A stretch of DNA of 49,010 bases from contig JAUWAB010000026.1 of the NCBI GenBank assembly GCA_030602265.1, positions 1 through 49,010 on the forward strand, in the 5' to 3' direction. The stretch's first letter is position 1, and the number at the start of each line of letters is the position of its first letter. This document shows positions 1 to 8,706 of this stretch, piece by piece. Source of the stretch: Prolixibacteraceae bacterium (GTDB taxonomy: Bacteria; Bacteroidota; Bacteroidia; Bacteroidales; Prolixibacteraceae). Position numbers and translations under genes: made by a program. The notes below the pieces were generated by a model, which had not been told where the DNA came from, made no database searches, and saw nothing but the letters and a program-made list of their open reading frames with translations.

Positions 1-1332
1 GCCCGCAATCAGTCTGTTGATGCAGAAGGCACTGTTTTTGATTTTAATTTTATTGCTCTGGTACCTGGCCCAGTTCAGCAGGTTTTCCAGCAGGTTATAG
101 GTTGTAAGGGAAGCTTTTTTCAGTCCGTGGAGAATTTCTGACTTTAGGTCTTCATCAAGGTCGTCGTGTTCTGTAAGAATATCCAGTGCCGGGAGGAAAT
201 TGCTGATGTGCCCCCTTAAATCATGGGCAATGATTGAAAACAGTTTGTTCCGGACATCCAGTGATTTTTTAAGTTCCTCCTCTGCTTCCTTTTGAGCGGT
301 GATATCGGTATGGATACCGATTATTCTGAGCGGGGCACCATTTTCGTCCCTTTGTACCACAAACCCTCTGTCGAGGATCCATTTCCAATTTCCGTCGCGT
401 GCCCTAAGTCTGTGGGCATATTCGAAATGGCTCGTTTTATTCTGAAGGTGCTGATTTAATTTGCCGACAGCCACAGCCAGGTCGTCCGGATGTATCATGT
501 CCTCCCAGGTCTTGTAGATTGGTTCCAGTTCATCGGGTTCGTAACCCAACATCTGACACCAAATGTCGCTGAAATAGATGTATCCGGTCTTGTAATTCCA
601 GTCCCAAAGGCCTTCCTGTGGTATCTGCAGTGAAAGCATCAGCCTGAGTTCATAATCTTCCGTTTTCCGGGTGAAATGGATTTTTTCCACCGCACCTGAA
701 AGTAATGTTGCTATATTTTTTACAAGGTCGATTTCATGAGATTCCCAGTTTCGGAGATGCCTGCAATCATCAAGGCCAATGAATCCATAATACTTTGAAT
801 CAAGAGTAACCGGTACAAGCATAACTGACTGTACATCGCTCCCCTTCAGTAGCCTCTTCAGATCATCCGGTATATTGCCGTTGATATTTCCCCTTATAAA
901 ACCCCTGTTGGTCAGTTCTTCTTTGAGAGAGGGGAATTTTCCATAAGGGAGTGATGAATACAGGTGCATGTGGGAGGGTATCCCCTGGTTGCACCACTCA
1001 TAAGTATTTCTGGCGTGCATCTGGTCCGGAAGGTCTTCGAACAGGTAAACCCTGCTCACACCGGTAAATTCACCGGTAAGCCTCAGTACTTCATTGATCT
1101 TGTTTTCCACATTGCTCATCCCGACGAGCCGCAATGCAATGGTGTTCAGTAGTTTTTGATGCCTGAAGAGAGTAGCAAGGTTTACGTTAATTTCCTCTTC
1201 AGTTGAAGTATTTTTTTGAATGGAAGATTCGGGATGCATCCTGTGTATCCTGCTTCTTGTTTCGTGGGTATGGCTATAAGGCTGAACAGTAATGCAACTC
1301 ACTGCACTACTCAGCTTTTGATGTTTCTCCAT
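1..1332 (-). CDS. GAF-PAS sensor histidine kinase, 3' end outside window
   Basis: The first 444 codons of a cytoplasmic-looking two-component sensor kinase, open from an ATG at 1332 to the window edge, so the catalytic ATPase domain is not visible. There is no obvious signal peptide or membrane segment. Residues about 60-215 look like a GAF sensor domain. Residues about 232-345 are a PAS domain of the PAS_3 type with its PAC tail (WKWILDRG, then IIGIHTDITAQKEAEEEL). A dimerisation/phosphoacceptor domain follows with the H-box SIIAHDLRGHI, phosphoacceptor His370. It presumably senses a cytosolic ligand and phosphorylates a response regulator that is not in the window. A second in-frame ATG at 1239 could also be the start. 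Family assignment is confident; the stimulus is unknown. Confidence 0.88.
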   Translation of the reverse strand, partial: MEKHQKLSSAVSCITVQPYSHTHETRSRIHRMHPESSIQKNTSTEEEINVNLATLFRHQKLLNTIALRLVGMSNVENKINEVLRLTGEFTGVSRVYLFEDLPDQMHARNTYEWCNQGIPSHMHLYSSLPYGKFPSLKEELTNRGFIRGNINGNIPDDLKRLLKGSDVQSVMLVPVTLDSKYYGFIGLDDCRHLRNWESHEIDLVKNIATLLSGAVEKIHFTRKTEDYELRLMLSLQIPQEGLWDWNYKTGYIYFSDIWCQMLGYEPDELEPIYKTWEDMIHPDDLAVAVGKLNQHLQNKTSHFEYAHRLRARDGNWKWILDRGFVVQRDENGAPLRIIGIHTDITAQKEAEEELKKSLDVRNKLFSIIAHDLRGHISNFLPALDILTEHDDLDEDLKSEILHGLKKASLTTYNLLENLLNWARYQSNKIKIKNSAFCINRLIAG

Positions 1333-1456
1333 TTATCAACCGGAATTTAAGCGTCCTATAACTAATTCGGTTTTGATTGTGCAAAAATATAAAAAGCTGT
1401 CAATTAAATACAGATAGCGAAATTATTCTTATAAACCCACCATGGAGGCAGGTCAA

Positions 1457-1578
1457 GGGCCCCGGAGGGGTGATATATGGGTAGGAAAGAGGTATCAAAA
1501 AATGAATTCGATCCCAGCCGGGATCGCATATTCGCCCACAGCCTGTTTGCTACCCATCTGCAATCCCTCCGGGATTTG
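1457..1578. repeat. Imperfect inverted repeat with internal palindrome
   Basis: The arms 1459-1487 and 1547-1575 are about 29 bp each and match at about 21 positions when one is reverse-complemented; both read CCCGGAGGG then ATGGGTAG. Between them lies a perfect 6+6 bp palindrome, GATCCC-agcc-GGGATC (1510-1525). The element fills the gap between two divergent genes and carries no gene. It resembles a mobile intergenic repeat; I cannot see further copies in this window. Confidence 0.5.
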
Positions 1579-1606
1579 GATCATGATGGCAACGTACTGT
1601 ATATGA

Positions 1607-2494
1607 ATGTTTAAACTAAAATATATTCAAGTGAAAATTGTACTATCAGGATACAGAGGTTTGATCGGCTCAGCATTGGAACGGATGCTTAAAGATGAGA
1701 ATTATGAAGTTATTCATCTTTCCAGAACTGATCTGTATGATCATGAGGGTACTGCCTTGATGAAACTTCTGGAAGGGGCCACTGCGGCAATTCACCTGGC
1801 GGGAGCCCCAATTCTGAGGAGGTGGACCACCAGAAACCGTAAGGAGATGTACGACAGCAGGATCATTACGACACGAAACCTGACAAACGCCATAAAAGCC
1901 CTGCCTGCAACAGCACGTCCAAAGATCTTTATTTCCGCATCGGCAATCGGGATTTATGAGGCCGGATTAACCCATACTGAAAGCAGCACACGCTATGCCG
2001 GCCATTTTGCCGCACAGCTTACCCGCGAGTGGGAGGCATCTTCCGAAGCGCTTCCCAAAGAGGTCAGGCGTCTGATATACAGAGTCGGACTGGTTTTAGA
2101 CCGAAAGGCAACCCTGATCAGGATGCTGACCCTTCCGTTCAGGCTTTTTGCAGGAGGGCCTGTCGGCAACGGAAAACAGCCATTCCCCTTCATTCACCTG
2201 GAAGATGTTACCGGGGCCATTTTATGGGGTATCCAAAATCCTGATGCACAAGGAATCTACAACCTGACTGCCCCGGAGCAGATCAGCAACAAAGATTTCT
2301 CGTCGGCCTTCGGAAAAAGCCTGAACCGGCCATCCTGGTTTCCAGTCCCTGTATTTCTGCTGAAATTGCTGTACGGCCAGGCCGCACGACTCATATTTGA
2401 AAGCCCTGCGGTAATCCCCGACAGGTTGCTTAAGGAAGGGTACCGTTTCCGGTTTCCGGATATCGGGTCAGCTTTGAAAGCGGTTACAGGCTGA
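1607..2494 (+). CDS. TIGR01777/YfcH-family NAD(P)-dependent epimerase
   Basis: An SDR-superfamily sugar-epimerase-like protein of 295 residues. The N-terminal nucleotide-binding motif is KIVLSGYRGLIGSALE, a Gx2Gx2G variant in a Rossmann fold. The substrate region and a C-terminal DUF1731-like segment (PDRLLKEGYRFRFPDI) follow, as in YfcH/SulA-like proteins. Family members have no firmly established substrate. The family normally begins directly at the first beta strand, so the GTG at 1631 is a serious alternative start (287 residues); the ATG at 1607 would add eight residues. No ribosome site or TAnnTTTG promoter is obvious. It converges on pckG, with a hairpin between them. Confidence 0.85.
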   Translation: MFKLKYIQVKIVLSGYRGLIGSALERMLKDENYEVIHLSRTDLYDHEGTALMKLLEGATAAIHLAGAPILRRWTTRNRKEMYDSRIITTRNLTNAIKALPATARPKIFISASAIGIYEAGLTHTESSTRYAGHFAAQLTREWEASSEALPKEVRRLIYRVGLVLDRKATLIRMLTLPFRLFAGGPVGNGKQPFPFIHLEDVTGAILWGIQNPDAQGIYNLTAPEQISNKDFSSAFGKSLNRPSWFPVPVFLLKLLYGQAARLIFESPAVIPDRLLKEGYRFRFPDIGSALKAVTG

Positions 2495-2501
2495 AATGGG
2501 A

Positions 2502-2538
2502 AAGGCACCCTTAACCGTTGACCGTTTAAGAGTGCCTT
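2502..2538. terminator. Hairpin between convergent genes
   Basis: Arms AAGGCACCCTTAA and TTAAGAGTGCCTT pair at 12 of 13 positions around an 11-base loop. The hairpin lies between the stop codons of the epimerase and pckG and could end both transcripts. There is no clear T tract on either side. The loop contains two heptamers of type TTNACCG (2511-2517 and 2518-2524), which recur elsewhere in the window. Confidence 0.45.
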
Positions 2539-2601
2539 CATATTGGGAAAAAGTTTTAATCCCGGGCTTAATAAATATCAAAAATTTACCTGAGCAGGCA
2601 A

Positions 2602-4392
2602 TTACTGCAGCCTCTCCTTCAGCGCTGCAAACTCTGCTTTCAGCTCTGATGGCAGGTGGTCGCCAAAGCGGGTATAATGCTCCTGAATCAGTTCACATTC
2701 CTGCAGCCAGAGGTTTTTGTCAACTGTCAGCAGTTTCCCCATTTGGCCATTGATCTTTTCGATACCGGCAGTATTAAACTCACCTGCTTTCGGAACGAAC
2801 CCGACCGGAGTCTCCTCCGCACCGGCTTTACCGTCGCAACGGTTAAAAATCCACTCCAGGACACGGATATTGTCACCGTAACCCGGCCACAGCCACTTAC
2901 CGTTCTCATCTTTCCTGAACCAGTTTACATTGAATATCTTAGGCAGGTTTTCCTTTACAGGGGCATTTTTACCGACGGTGATCCAGTGCTGAAAATAATC
3001 TCCCATATGGTAACCACAGAAAGGCAGCATGGCAAACGGGTCCCTGCGGACGCCGGCTTTCAGTCCGATCGCAGCGGCAGTAACTTCAGAACCCACTACA
3101 GACCCGACAAATACACCATGGTTCCAGTCGAAGGCTTCAAAAACGAGGGGCACAGTCGATGGTCGGCGACCGCCAAAAAGAAATGCCGAAATAGGTACAC
3201 CGGCTGGATTTTCCCAGTCGGCGTCGATAGCTGGACACTGGCCTGCCGGAGCCGTGAAACGGGCGTTCGGATGAGCTACCGGTTCGCCTGATGCCGGATC
3301 ATGAACCTTGTTTTTCCAGTTAATGGTTCCAGCCGGACACTCAGTTCCAATGCCTTCCCACCAGACATCCCCGTCAGGAGTAAGTCCGACGTTGGTAAAG
3401 ATCGAGTTTTTGGTCATACTGAGCATGGCATTCGGATTGGTATCCATGGAGGTCATAGGAGCTACTCCGAAGAAACCGGCTTCAGGGTTAATGGCATACA
3501 ATTTACCATCTTTGCCGAACTTCATCCAGGCGATATCATCTCCCACGGTTTCCACTTTCCATCCGGGAATCGTCGGAATAAGCATGGCCAGGTTGGTTTT
3601 TCCACAGGCACTCGGGAAGGCCGCTGCGAAATATTTCTTTTCACCGCTGGGATTGGTAATACCCATAATCAGCATGTGCTCGGCGAGCCAGCCTTCCTGT
3701 TTGGCCATATACGAAGCGATACGGAGTGCAAAACATTTTTTTCCAAGAAGGGCATTGCCACCGTATCCTGACCCGTAAGACCAGATTTCACCGGTTTCAG
3801 GAAAATGCGAAATATACTTTTGCTCAATAGGCGCACATGGCCAGGCTACATCCTTCTGCCCGGGTTCCAGCGGAGCACCCACCGAATGGATACATGGCAC
3901 AAAGTGACCTTCGGTACCCAGCAGGTCGAGGACAGCCTGTCCCATGCGAGTCATAATCCGCATATTGACCACCACATAGGGAGAATCGGTGATTTCGATC
4001 CCGATATGGGCAATATCAGAACCCAGCGGCCCCATACTGTATGGGATGATGTACATGGTCCGGCCCCTCATGCAGCCCCGGTAAAGTTCACGCATGGTAG
4101 CCCGGAGTTCTGAAGGTTCGCGCCAGTTGTTGGTCGGACCGGCGTCTTCCTTGCGGGTGGTGCTGATGTAAGTCCTGTCCTCGACGCGGGCCACGTCCGA
4201 CGGGTCGCTCTGAAAGTAATAACTGCCCGGACGCTTTTCCTCGTTCAGCTTTACCGCTGCACCCGAGGAAACCATCTGGTCTAAAAGCATCTGATTTTCT
4301 TCTTCCGAACCATTACACCAGTAAATGTTATCGGGCTGACATAGCTCCGCCCATTCCTGTACCCAGGAATTTAATTTTTTGTGATTCGTCAT
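2602..4392 (-). CDS. pckG: Phosphoenolpyruvate carboxykinase (GTP)
   Basis: Cytosolic gluconeogenic/anaplerotic enzyme interconverting oxaloacetate + GTP and PEP + CO2 + GDP. At 596 residues it has the usual length of the GTP-dependent family. Visible family motifs are GSEEE (28-32), [12 protein letters not shown] (79-90), the kinase-1a P-loop FPSACGKTN (259-267, with the reactive-loop cysteine) and the metal-binding GDDIAWM (284-290). The ATP-dependent PckA family has different motifs, so this is the GTP type. It is monocistronic, reads toward the epimerase and has a clear -7 element 62 bases upstream. Pyruvate kinase lies 2 kb away, so two enzymes of the PEP node are close but not in an operon. 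Confidence 0.97.
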   Translation of the reverse strand: MTNHKKLNSWVQEWAELCQPDNIYWCNGSEEENQMLLDQMVSSGAAVKLNEEKRPGSYYFQSDPSDVARVEDRTYISTTRKEDAGPTNNWREPSELRATMRELYRGCMRGRTMYIIPYSMGPLGSDIAHIGIEITDSPYVVVNMRIMTRMGQAVLDLLGTEGHFVPCIHSVGAPLEPGQKDVAWPCAPIEQKYISHFPETGEIWSYGSGYGGNALLGKKCFALRIASYMAKQEGWLAEHMLIMGITNPSGEKKYFAAAFPSACGKTNLAMLIPTIPGWKVETVGDDIAWMKFGKDGKLYAINPEAGFFGVAPMTSMDTNPNAMLSMTKNSIFTNVGLTPDGDVWWEGIGTECPAGTINWKNKVHDPASGEPVAHPNARFTAPAGQCPAIDADWENPAGVPISAFLFGGRRPSTVPLVFEAFDWNHGVFVGSVVGSEVTAAAIGLKAGVRRDPFAMLPFCGYHMGDYFQHWITVGKNAPVKENLPKIFNVNWFRKDENGKWLWPGYGDNIRVLEWIFNRCDGKAGAEETPVGFVPKAGEFNTAGIEKINGQMGKLLTVDKNLWLQECELIQEHYTRFGDHLPSELKAEFAALKERLQ

Positions 4393-4453
4393 GATAGTAA
4401 TTTTAGCAATAATTGTTTTAATTTTTAAAAATTGTACGCAAAATGATTCAACG

Positions 4454-4461
4454 CAAAGATA
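4454..4461 (-). promoter_or_regulatory. pckG promoter -7 element TATCTTTG
   Basis: An exact match to the Bacteroidetes sigma-A -7 consensus TAnnTTTG on the minus strand, 61 bases before the pckG ATG. The predicted leader is about 55 bases and A/T-rich, with no Shine-Dalgarno sequence. No good -33 box is seen. Confidence 0.6.
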
Positions 4462-4773
4462 ATGTTACCGTTAAATGTTTAACCCTGCCTTCTGACCAAT
4501 TTACGAATAAATGATTTTTTGCCTCAATGTTATTTGTTTACATTTGTTCACTATATCTTAATTCAAGGCTTAAATAAAAAACTGCTTATATCACTAAATA
4601 ACAATCTTTTACATTTTATAAACATAAAGTATAAAATTACAATAAATATACTTGTATTCATATAAAGAAAACATCCTCTTTTATCTCTTTATTACTGAAA
4701 ATCAGCACAAAAGCCCATATCCGGAAGTTAAAGGTGTTGGCAAATAGGAGGTTGTAAGAAGCTTTTCCGATTA

Positions 4774-4826
4774 AAGAAAAAAAGTAGCAGGGTATATTAA
4801 ATTTTGATTAATTCAAAATACCCTGC
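4774..4826 (-). terminator. Rho-independent terminator of xerD
   Basis: Read on the minus strand, GCAGGGTAT (4826-4818) pairs with ATACCCTGC (4795-4787), with a smaller inner stem TTTTGA/TCAAAA. A T-rich tract (TACTTTTTTTCTTT) follows directly. This is the best intrinsic terminator in the window and lies about 30 bases past the xerD stop. Confidence 0.8.
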
Positions 4827-4830
4827 CTGA

Positions 4831-4847
4831 GACCTGCGTTTCAGGTC
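4831..4847. repeat. Small perfect hairpin after xerD
   Basis: GACCTG-CGTTT-CAGGTC, a perfect 6-bp stem with a 5-base loop, between the xerD stop and its terminator. It probably adds to termination or protects the transcript 3' end. Confidence 0.5.
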
Positions 4848-4856
4848 ATCACCGGA

Positions 4857-5756
4857 TTATGACCTCGGGTGAAACTGGTTGATCGTACTCTTAAGGTAAT
4901 CTTTGTCCAAATGGGTATAAATCTCGGTAGTAAGGATGGATTCATGCCCTAACATTTCCTGTACCGCTCTTAGGTCGGCACCCCCGTTGATCAGGTGGGT
5001 GGCGAACGAGTGACGGAAGGTATGCGGACTGATCTTTTTGCCTAAACCTACTTTCTCTGCCAATCCCTTGATTATGGTGAAGATCATTACCCTGCTGAGC
5101 TTCTTCCCTCTCCGGTTCAGGAAAAGCACATTTTCACTATCCTTGCTCACATTCAGACTCTTACGATATCCGCTAACATAGGTATTGATCTCATCCATGG
5201 CATTTTTGCTTATCGGGACGAGACGTTCCTTGTCGGCTTTTCCTTCTACCCTGACATACCCCTGTTCAAAATGGAGGTTAGTCATTTTAAGGTTAACCAG
5301 CTCAGAAACCCGCAACCCACAACTGTACAGTGTTTCCAGCATCGCCCTGTTACGCTGACCTTCAGGTTTGGAAACATCTACCGAATCGATAAGCATGTCG
5401 ATCTCATCAATGGTCAGCACATCAGGCAGCTTTCTGCCAACCTTCGGTGACTCAAGGAGGGTGGTAGGATCGTTAGAAATTTTTTCTTCCATCAGAAGAT
5501 ACTTGAAAAATGACTTCACCCCCGAAATGGTGCGGGCCTGGGTGCGCGGACTAACCCCCTTGTCGTTCAGCCAGGCAACAAACTTCTTAAGGTGTTGCAG
5601 CCTTACTTTATCGGGAGGCAATTTCTTGAATTCCTGTTCAAGAAAAACGATCAGTTTATTAATGTCGTTTATGTATGCTGCCACAGAATTCTGGGATAAA
5701 GACTTTTCAAGCCTCAGGAAATCCTCATATCCCTTTTTACTTTCAGACCATTTCAT
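4857..5756 (-). CDS. xerD: Site-specific tyrosine recombinase XerD
   Basis: A 299-residue tyrosine recombinase that with a partner resolves chromosome dimers at dif during division. The N-terminal SAM-like core-binding domain spans residues 1-90 (LEKSLSQNSVAAYINDI). The catalytic domain shows the full active site: R149 in SCGLRVSEL, K173 in EGKADKE, H245 and R248 in HTFRHS, H271 in LGHES and the nucleophile Y280 in EIYTHL. Nothing suggests an integrase of a mobile element: there is no att duplication, no tRNA and no cargo next to it. It is divergent from aroQ, and two hairpins follow its stop. XerC versus XerD cannot be settled from one copy; XerD is the usual label for this gene in the phylum. 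Confidence 0.93.
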   Translation of the reverse strand: MKWSESKKGYEDFLRLEKSLSQNSVAAYINDINKLIVFLEQEFKKLPPDKVRLQHLKKFVAWLNDKGVSPRTQARTISGVKSFFKYLLMEEKISNDPTTLLESPKVGRKLPDVLTIDEIDMLIDSVDVSKPEGQRNRAMLETLYSCGLRVSELVNLKMTNLHFEQGYVRVEGKADKERLVPISKNAMDEINTYVSGYRKSLNVSKDSENVLFLNRRGKKLSRVMIFTIIKGLAEKVGLGKKISPHTFRHSFATHLINGGADLRAVQEMLGHESILTTEIYTHLDKDYLKSTINQFHPRS

Positions 5757-5820
5757 ATTAATCTCATTTTATGTTACTCTCTATACCTTATTTCCCGGAA
5801 TAATAATTAGAAAAAAATTA

Positions 5821-5828
5821 TAATTTTG
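5821..5828 (+). promoter_or_regulatory. aroQ promoter -7 element TAATTTTG
   Basis: An exact TAnnTTTG match in the xerD/aroQ divergent gap, 84 bases before the aroQ start. It overlaps the 14-bp palindrome AAAATTATAATTTT, so a divergent xerD promoter may overlap it. Confidence 0.5.
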
Positions 5829-5911
5829 TTCATTAAGCTGCAGACAACTTAATGTTTCAATTACGAAATATAATGAAAAATGTTATATTAAACAAATTAG
5901 TATACAACAAA

Positions 5912-6331
5912 ATGAGAATATTGATCATTAACGGACCAAATCTCAACCTGCTCGGAGTCAGGGAGACTTCCATTTACGGAAATAAAAACTTTGAACTCTA
6001 TTTTCAGGAGCTGACCGGCAAATTCCCTGATATTGAATTCAGTTACTACCAGTCGAACGTTGAAGGTGAGCTGATTAACAAACTGCACGAATGCGGTTTC
6101 AGCCACGATGGCATTATCATTAACGCAGGGGCCTATACCCATACATCGGTTGCTATTCGCGATGCTATTGCCGGGATAAAGACACCGGTTACCGAGGTTC
6201 ATATTTCCAACACCCTGACCCGGGAGGATTTCAGGCACAAATCGGTCATAGGGCCGGTATGCAGGGGTTGCATTATGGGCTTTGGACTGCAATCGTATGA
6301 ACTCGCCGTCAGAAGCTACCTGCAGGAGTAG
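5912..6331 (+). CDS. aroQ: Type II 3-dehydroquinate dehydratase
   Basis: Third step of the shikimate pathway, 3-dehydroquinate to 3-dehydroshikimate; the type II enzyme is a small dodecameric cytosolic protein. The 139 residues have the family length. The signature INGPNLNLLGVRE is followed by the active-site Tyr22 region (SIYG), the asparagine in INAGAYTHTS and the histidine in EVHISN. I place the start at the ATG at 5912 because the family begins MRILIINGPN; an ATG at 5852 would add 20 residues unlike the family. It lies 99 bases upstream of pyruvate kinase on the same strand, which has its own promoter. Confidence 0.95.
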   Translation: MRILIINGPNLNLLGVRETSIYGNKNFELYFQELTGKFPDIEFSYYQSNVEGELINKLHECGFSHDGIIINAGAYTHTSVAIRDAIAGIKTPVTEVHISNTLTREDFRHKSVIGPVCRGCIMGFGLQSYELAVRSYLQE

Positions 6332-6401
6332 TTCCCAGTCAGGGTACAGGCATGAAAAGGCAGCCATTTATTTCGGGTTCGGGAATACCAACCTTTATTT
6401 G

Positions 6402-6409
6402 TATTTTTG
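6402..6409 (+). promoter_or_regulatory. pyk promoter -7 element TATTTTTG
   Basis: An exact TAnnTTTG match 21 bases before the pyruvate kinase ATG. The leader would be about 17 bases. Confidence 0.65.
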
Positions 6410-6430
6410 TACCGTAAAAACTGAAAAAAG

Positions 6431-7840
6431 ATGAGACTGACGAAAATTGTTGCCAGCATTTCTGATCTCCGCTGTGAAGCTGACTTTATCAGGTCGCTCT
6501 ACACAGCCGGAATGAACGTGGCGCGCATCAACACTGCCCATATAACCACCGATACGGCCCTGACCGTCATCAATAACATCCGGAAAGTTTCCAACAAAAT
6601 AGGGATACTGATCGACACCAAAGGTCCTGAAATCCGGACCACCAGACTGGAAACACCCATGGCCGTAAAAAAAGGGGATACCCTCCTTGTCTCCGGAGAT
6701 TTCTCCTGTTCGGAGCAGAACAGGCTGCTGGTCAGCTACGACAGACTGCAGGATATGCTCGTGGTTGGGAACCGGATCCTGATCGACGACGGCGACATCG
6801 AACTTATCGTTACCGGCAAGGAAAGCTGCCTGGTTTGCCGTGTGGAAAATGACGGGGTAATCAAGAACAACAAGAGCGTCAACATTCCGGGGGTGTCCAT
6901 CGAACTGCCCTCAATTACTGCCAAAGACCGGCTTTTTATTGAATTTGCCGTAGCCAACGGACTCGATTTCATCGCCCATTCCTTTGTCAGAAATAAACAG
7001 GATGTCCTTGAAGTCCAGGAGATCTTAGACCGGCACAACAGCAACATCAAGATTATAGCAAAAATCGAGAACCTCGACGGGGTTAACAATATTGATGAAA
7101 TCCTGGATTATGCCTACGGGATCATGATCGCCCGAGGCGACCTGGGCATCGAGATTGCCGCAGAAAAACTTCCGGGGATACAACGTAACCTGATCAAAAA
7201 AGCGATTGAACGGAAGAAACCGGTCATTGTGGCCACCCAGATGCTGCACACCATGATTGACCACCCCCGCCCCACCCGTGCTGAGGTTAATGATATCGCG
7301 AATGCCGTTTTCTCCAGAACAGACGCACTGATGCTCAGCGGAGAAACAGCGTATGGCAAATATCCCGAAGAGGCCGTGCGCACCATGGCCAGGATTGCAG
7401 AAGAGACCGAACATTCTTACGACAACCGGAACGATATCACCCTTCCCCCGCTGGATAATGAGATCCAGGCATACCTGTCGGAAGCGGCTATCAAGGCATC
7501 CAATGAGCTTCCGGCCAAAGCAATTATTGCCACCACCACAACGGGGCGCACATCCCGGTATCTGGCCGCTTTCAGGGGAAGGGTACCCGTATATGCCAAA
7601 TGCCACTCCATGGAAGTAGTCAGGCAGATGGCCCTATCCTATGGCGTGTTTCCATCCTACCTGGAAATTAAAAAGAATAAGTTCAAAATTGAAAAGGCAG
7701 CCATATCGTCATTGCTCAACAGTAACTCCATAGCCCGTGAAGACCTGATCATCTATGTCGGTGGCCGGTTTGGAGAAGATGCAGGCGCTTCTTTTATGGA
7801 AATCTCCACCGTCGACAAGTTCAGGGTCGAGCCCGGTTGA
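6431..7840 (+). CDS. pyk: Pyruvate kinase
   Basis: Last step of glycolysis, PEP + ADP to pyruvate + ATP, cytosolic. The 469 residues cover the (beta/alpha)8 barrel with inserted B domain and the C-terminal allosteric domain. Seen are TAGMNVARINTAH near the N-terminus, DTKGPEIRTTRLE, the active-site segment MIARGDLGIEIAAEKLPG near residue 232 and MLSGETAYGKYPEEAV. The N-terminus KIVASISDLRCEADF differs from the common KIVATLGP motif, a variant I recall in Bacteroidetes enzymes. A short leader and a strong-looking promoter suggest high constitutive expression. It lies opposite to pckG in metabolic direction. Confidence 0.96.
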   Translation: MRLTKIVASISDLRCEADFIRSLYTAGMNVARINTAHITTDTALTVINNIRKVSNKIGILIDTKGPEIRTTRLETPMAVKKGDTLLVSGDFSCSEQNRLLVSYDRLQDMLVVGNRILIDDGDIELIVTGKESCLVCRVENDGVIKNNKSVNIPGVSIELPSITAKDRLFIEFAVANGLDFIAHSFVRNKQDVLEVQEILDRHNSNIKIIAKIENLDGVNNIDEILDYAYGIMIARGDLGIEIAAEKLPGIQRNLIKKAIERKKPVIVATQMLHTMIDHPRPTRAEVNDIANAVFSRTDALMLSGETAYGKYPEEAVRTMARIAEETEHSYDNRNDITLPPLDNEIQAYLSEAAIKASNELPAKAIIATTTTGRTSRYLAAFRGRVPVYAKCHSMEVVRQMALSYGVFPSYLEIKKNKFKIEKAAISSLLNSNSIAREDLIIYVGGRFGEDAGASFMEISTVDKFRVEPG

Positions 7841-7854
7841 TGACGTTGCCATAT

Positions 7855-7960
7855 ATAAGCTAAGCACAATTCCATCATTCAGGTACTTCGCCTGGGTTTC
7901 CGGACCCGTTTGGTGAGGGTACCCTAAATAAGCTATGCACCCGTAAATCCATATTCAGGT
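7855..7960 (+). repeat. Two-copy imperfect direct repeat downstream of pyk
   Basis: ATAAGCTAAGCAC at 7855-7867 and ATAAGCTATGCAC at 7928-7940 differ at one base; each is followed 8-9 bases later by a CAT(C)ATTCAGGT segment. The 73-bp spacing suggests a duplicated segment between pyk and lolA. No gene is visible in it. Confidence 0.45.
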
Positions 7961-7981
7961 TTCTCTGATTTCCACTCCGGA

Positions 7982-8632
7982 TCAGCGGAAATCAATCTCC
8001 TCTATATTCCGGTGTTTGGTTTTGTCGTAGACAAACTCAGAATCAGCAATAGCCAGGCCGGTTTTGTAGTCCCTGACATAAATTCCATACTGATTGCCGT
8101 CTTTGCCGTGGGTTATCAGCGACTGGACCATCAGGCCTGATTTATCCACCCCGACCCGTATTTTCGAAAATTCCGCATTCTTGTCATCCGGAAAGAGGTC
8201 TACATAGGAAATGGTCTTGCCACCTTCCTGCTTATCTTCCACAAACTTAAAGGTATACCCTTCCTGATAGATATTGAAGATGGCCGACGGATCGATACCG
8301 CCCTGGCTGTCGTCACCCACATTGGTGATCATAACCTGGCCGGCGGCTTCCATTAAATTCCAGACCGTTTTACCATCGGAATAAACCTTCATCCCCAGAT
8401 CGGGCAGGTTTACCTGATATTTTTTTCCCTTAAGAAGAAGGGAACCACTGTTTTCTTCCTTTATATTCATGCGGGAATTTTCCATGGTAAATACGAAATT
8501 GGCAGACATGCTGGCATACGACTGCATCTTTTTACTGGTCTGCTCCAGCAGCGACTTGGCGTTCTGGTCGCTCTGTGCGCTCACAGCCAGGACCACAAAC
8601 AAACTGACAAACAATGTGATAATACGGTTCAT
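7982..8632 (-). CDS. lolA: LolA-like outer-membrane lipoprotein carrier protein
   Basis: Periplasmic carrier that takes lipoproteins from the inner-membrane Lol exporter to the outer membrane. An N-terminal signal peptide (MNRIITLFVSLFVVLAVSAQ) ends near Ala-Gln. The mature part has the LolA/LolB-like pattern: helix LLEQTSKKMQSYASM, then strands including NFVFTMEN, GSLLLKGKKYQVNLP and YSDGKTVWNLM. It has 216 residues from the ATG at 8632; an ATG at 8647 would add MSEKN. I prefer 8632 because AGAAAAG precedes it and the signal peptide is then of normal length. It lies 74 bases after ftsK with no promoter between, the common ftsK-lolA order. Confidence 0.88.
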   Translation of the reverse strand: MNRIITLFVSLFVVLAVSAQSDQNAKSLLEQTSKKMQSYASMSANFVFTMENSRMNIKEENSGSLLLKGKKYQVNLPDLGMKVYSDGKTVWNLMEAAGQVMITNVGDDSQGGIDPSAIFNIYQEGYTFKFVEDKQEGGKTISYVDLFPDDKNAEFSKIRVGVDKSGLMVQSLITHGKDGNQYGIYVRDYKTGLAIADSEFVYDKTKHRNIEEIDFR

Positions 8633-8706
8633 ATTCTTTTCTGACATTAATTTTCGAGTAGATTAAACTGCTTCTCCCCAGATGACTTTACCTTTACTCA
8701 AATGCA

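Larger units (their letters stand above)
4393..4856. other. 464-bp AT-rich intergenic region
   Basis: It holds the pckG promoter at one end and the xerD terminator hairpins at the other. Between about 4500 and 4770 it is very AT-rich, and I see no credible gene, tRNA or structured RNA in it. Confidence 0.6.

Noticed and set aside
964-1152. 62-codon open frame on the + strand
   Set aside because: It lies antisense within the GAF domain of the histidine kinase.
4857-5756. XerD-like gene as an integrase of a mobile element
   Set aside because: No tRNA, attachment repeats or cargo genes adjoin it; the protein is of core XerD length and context.
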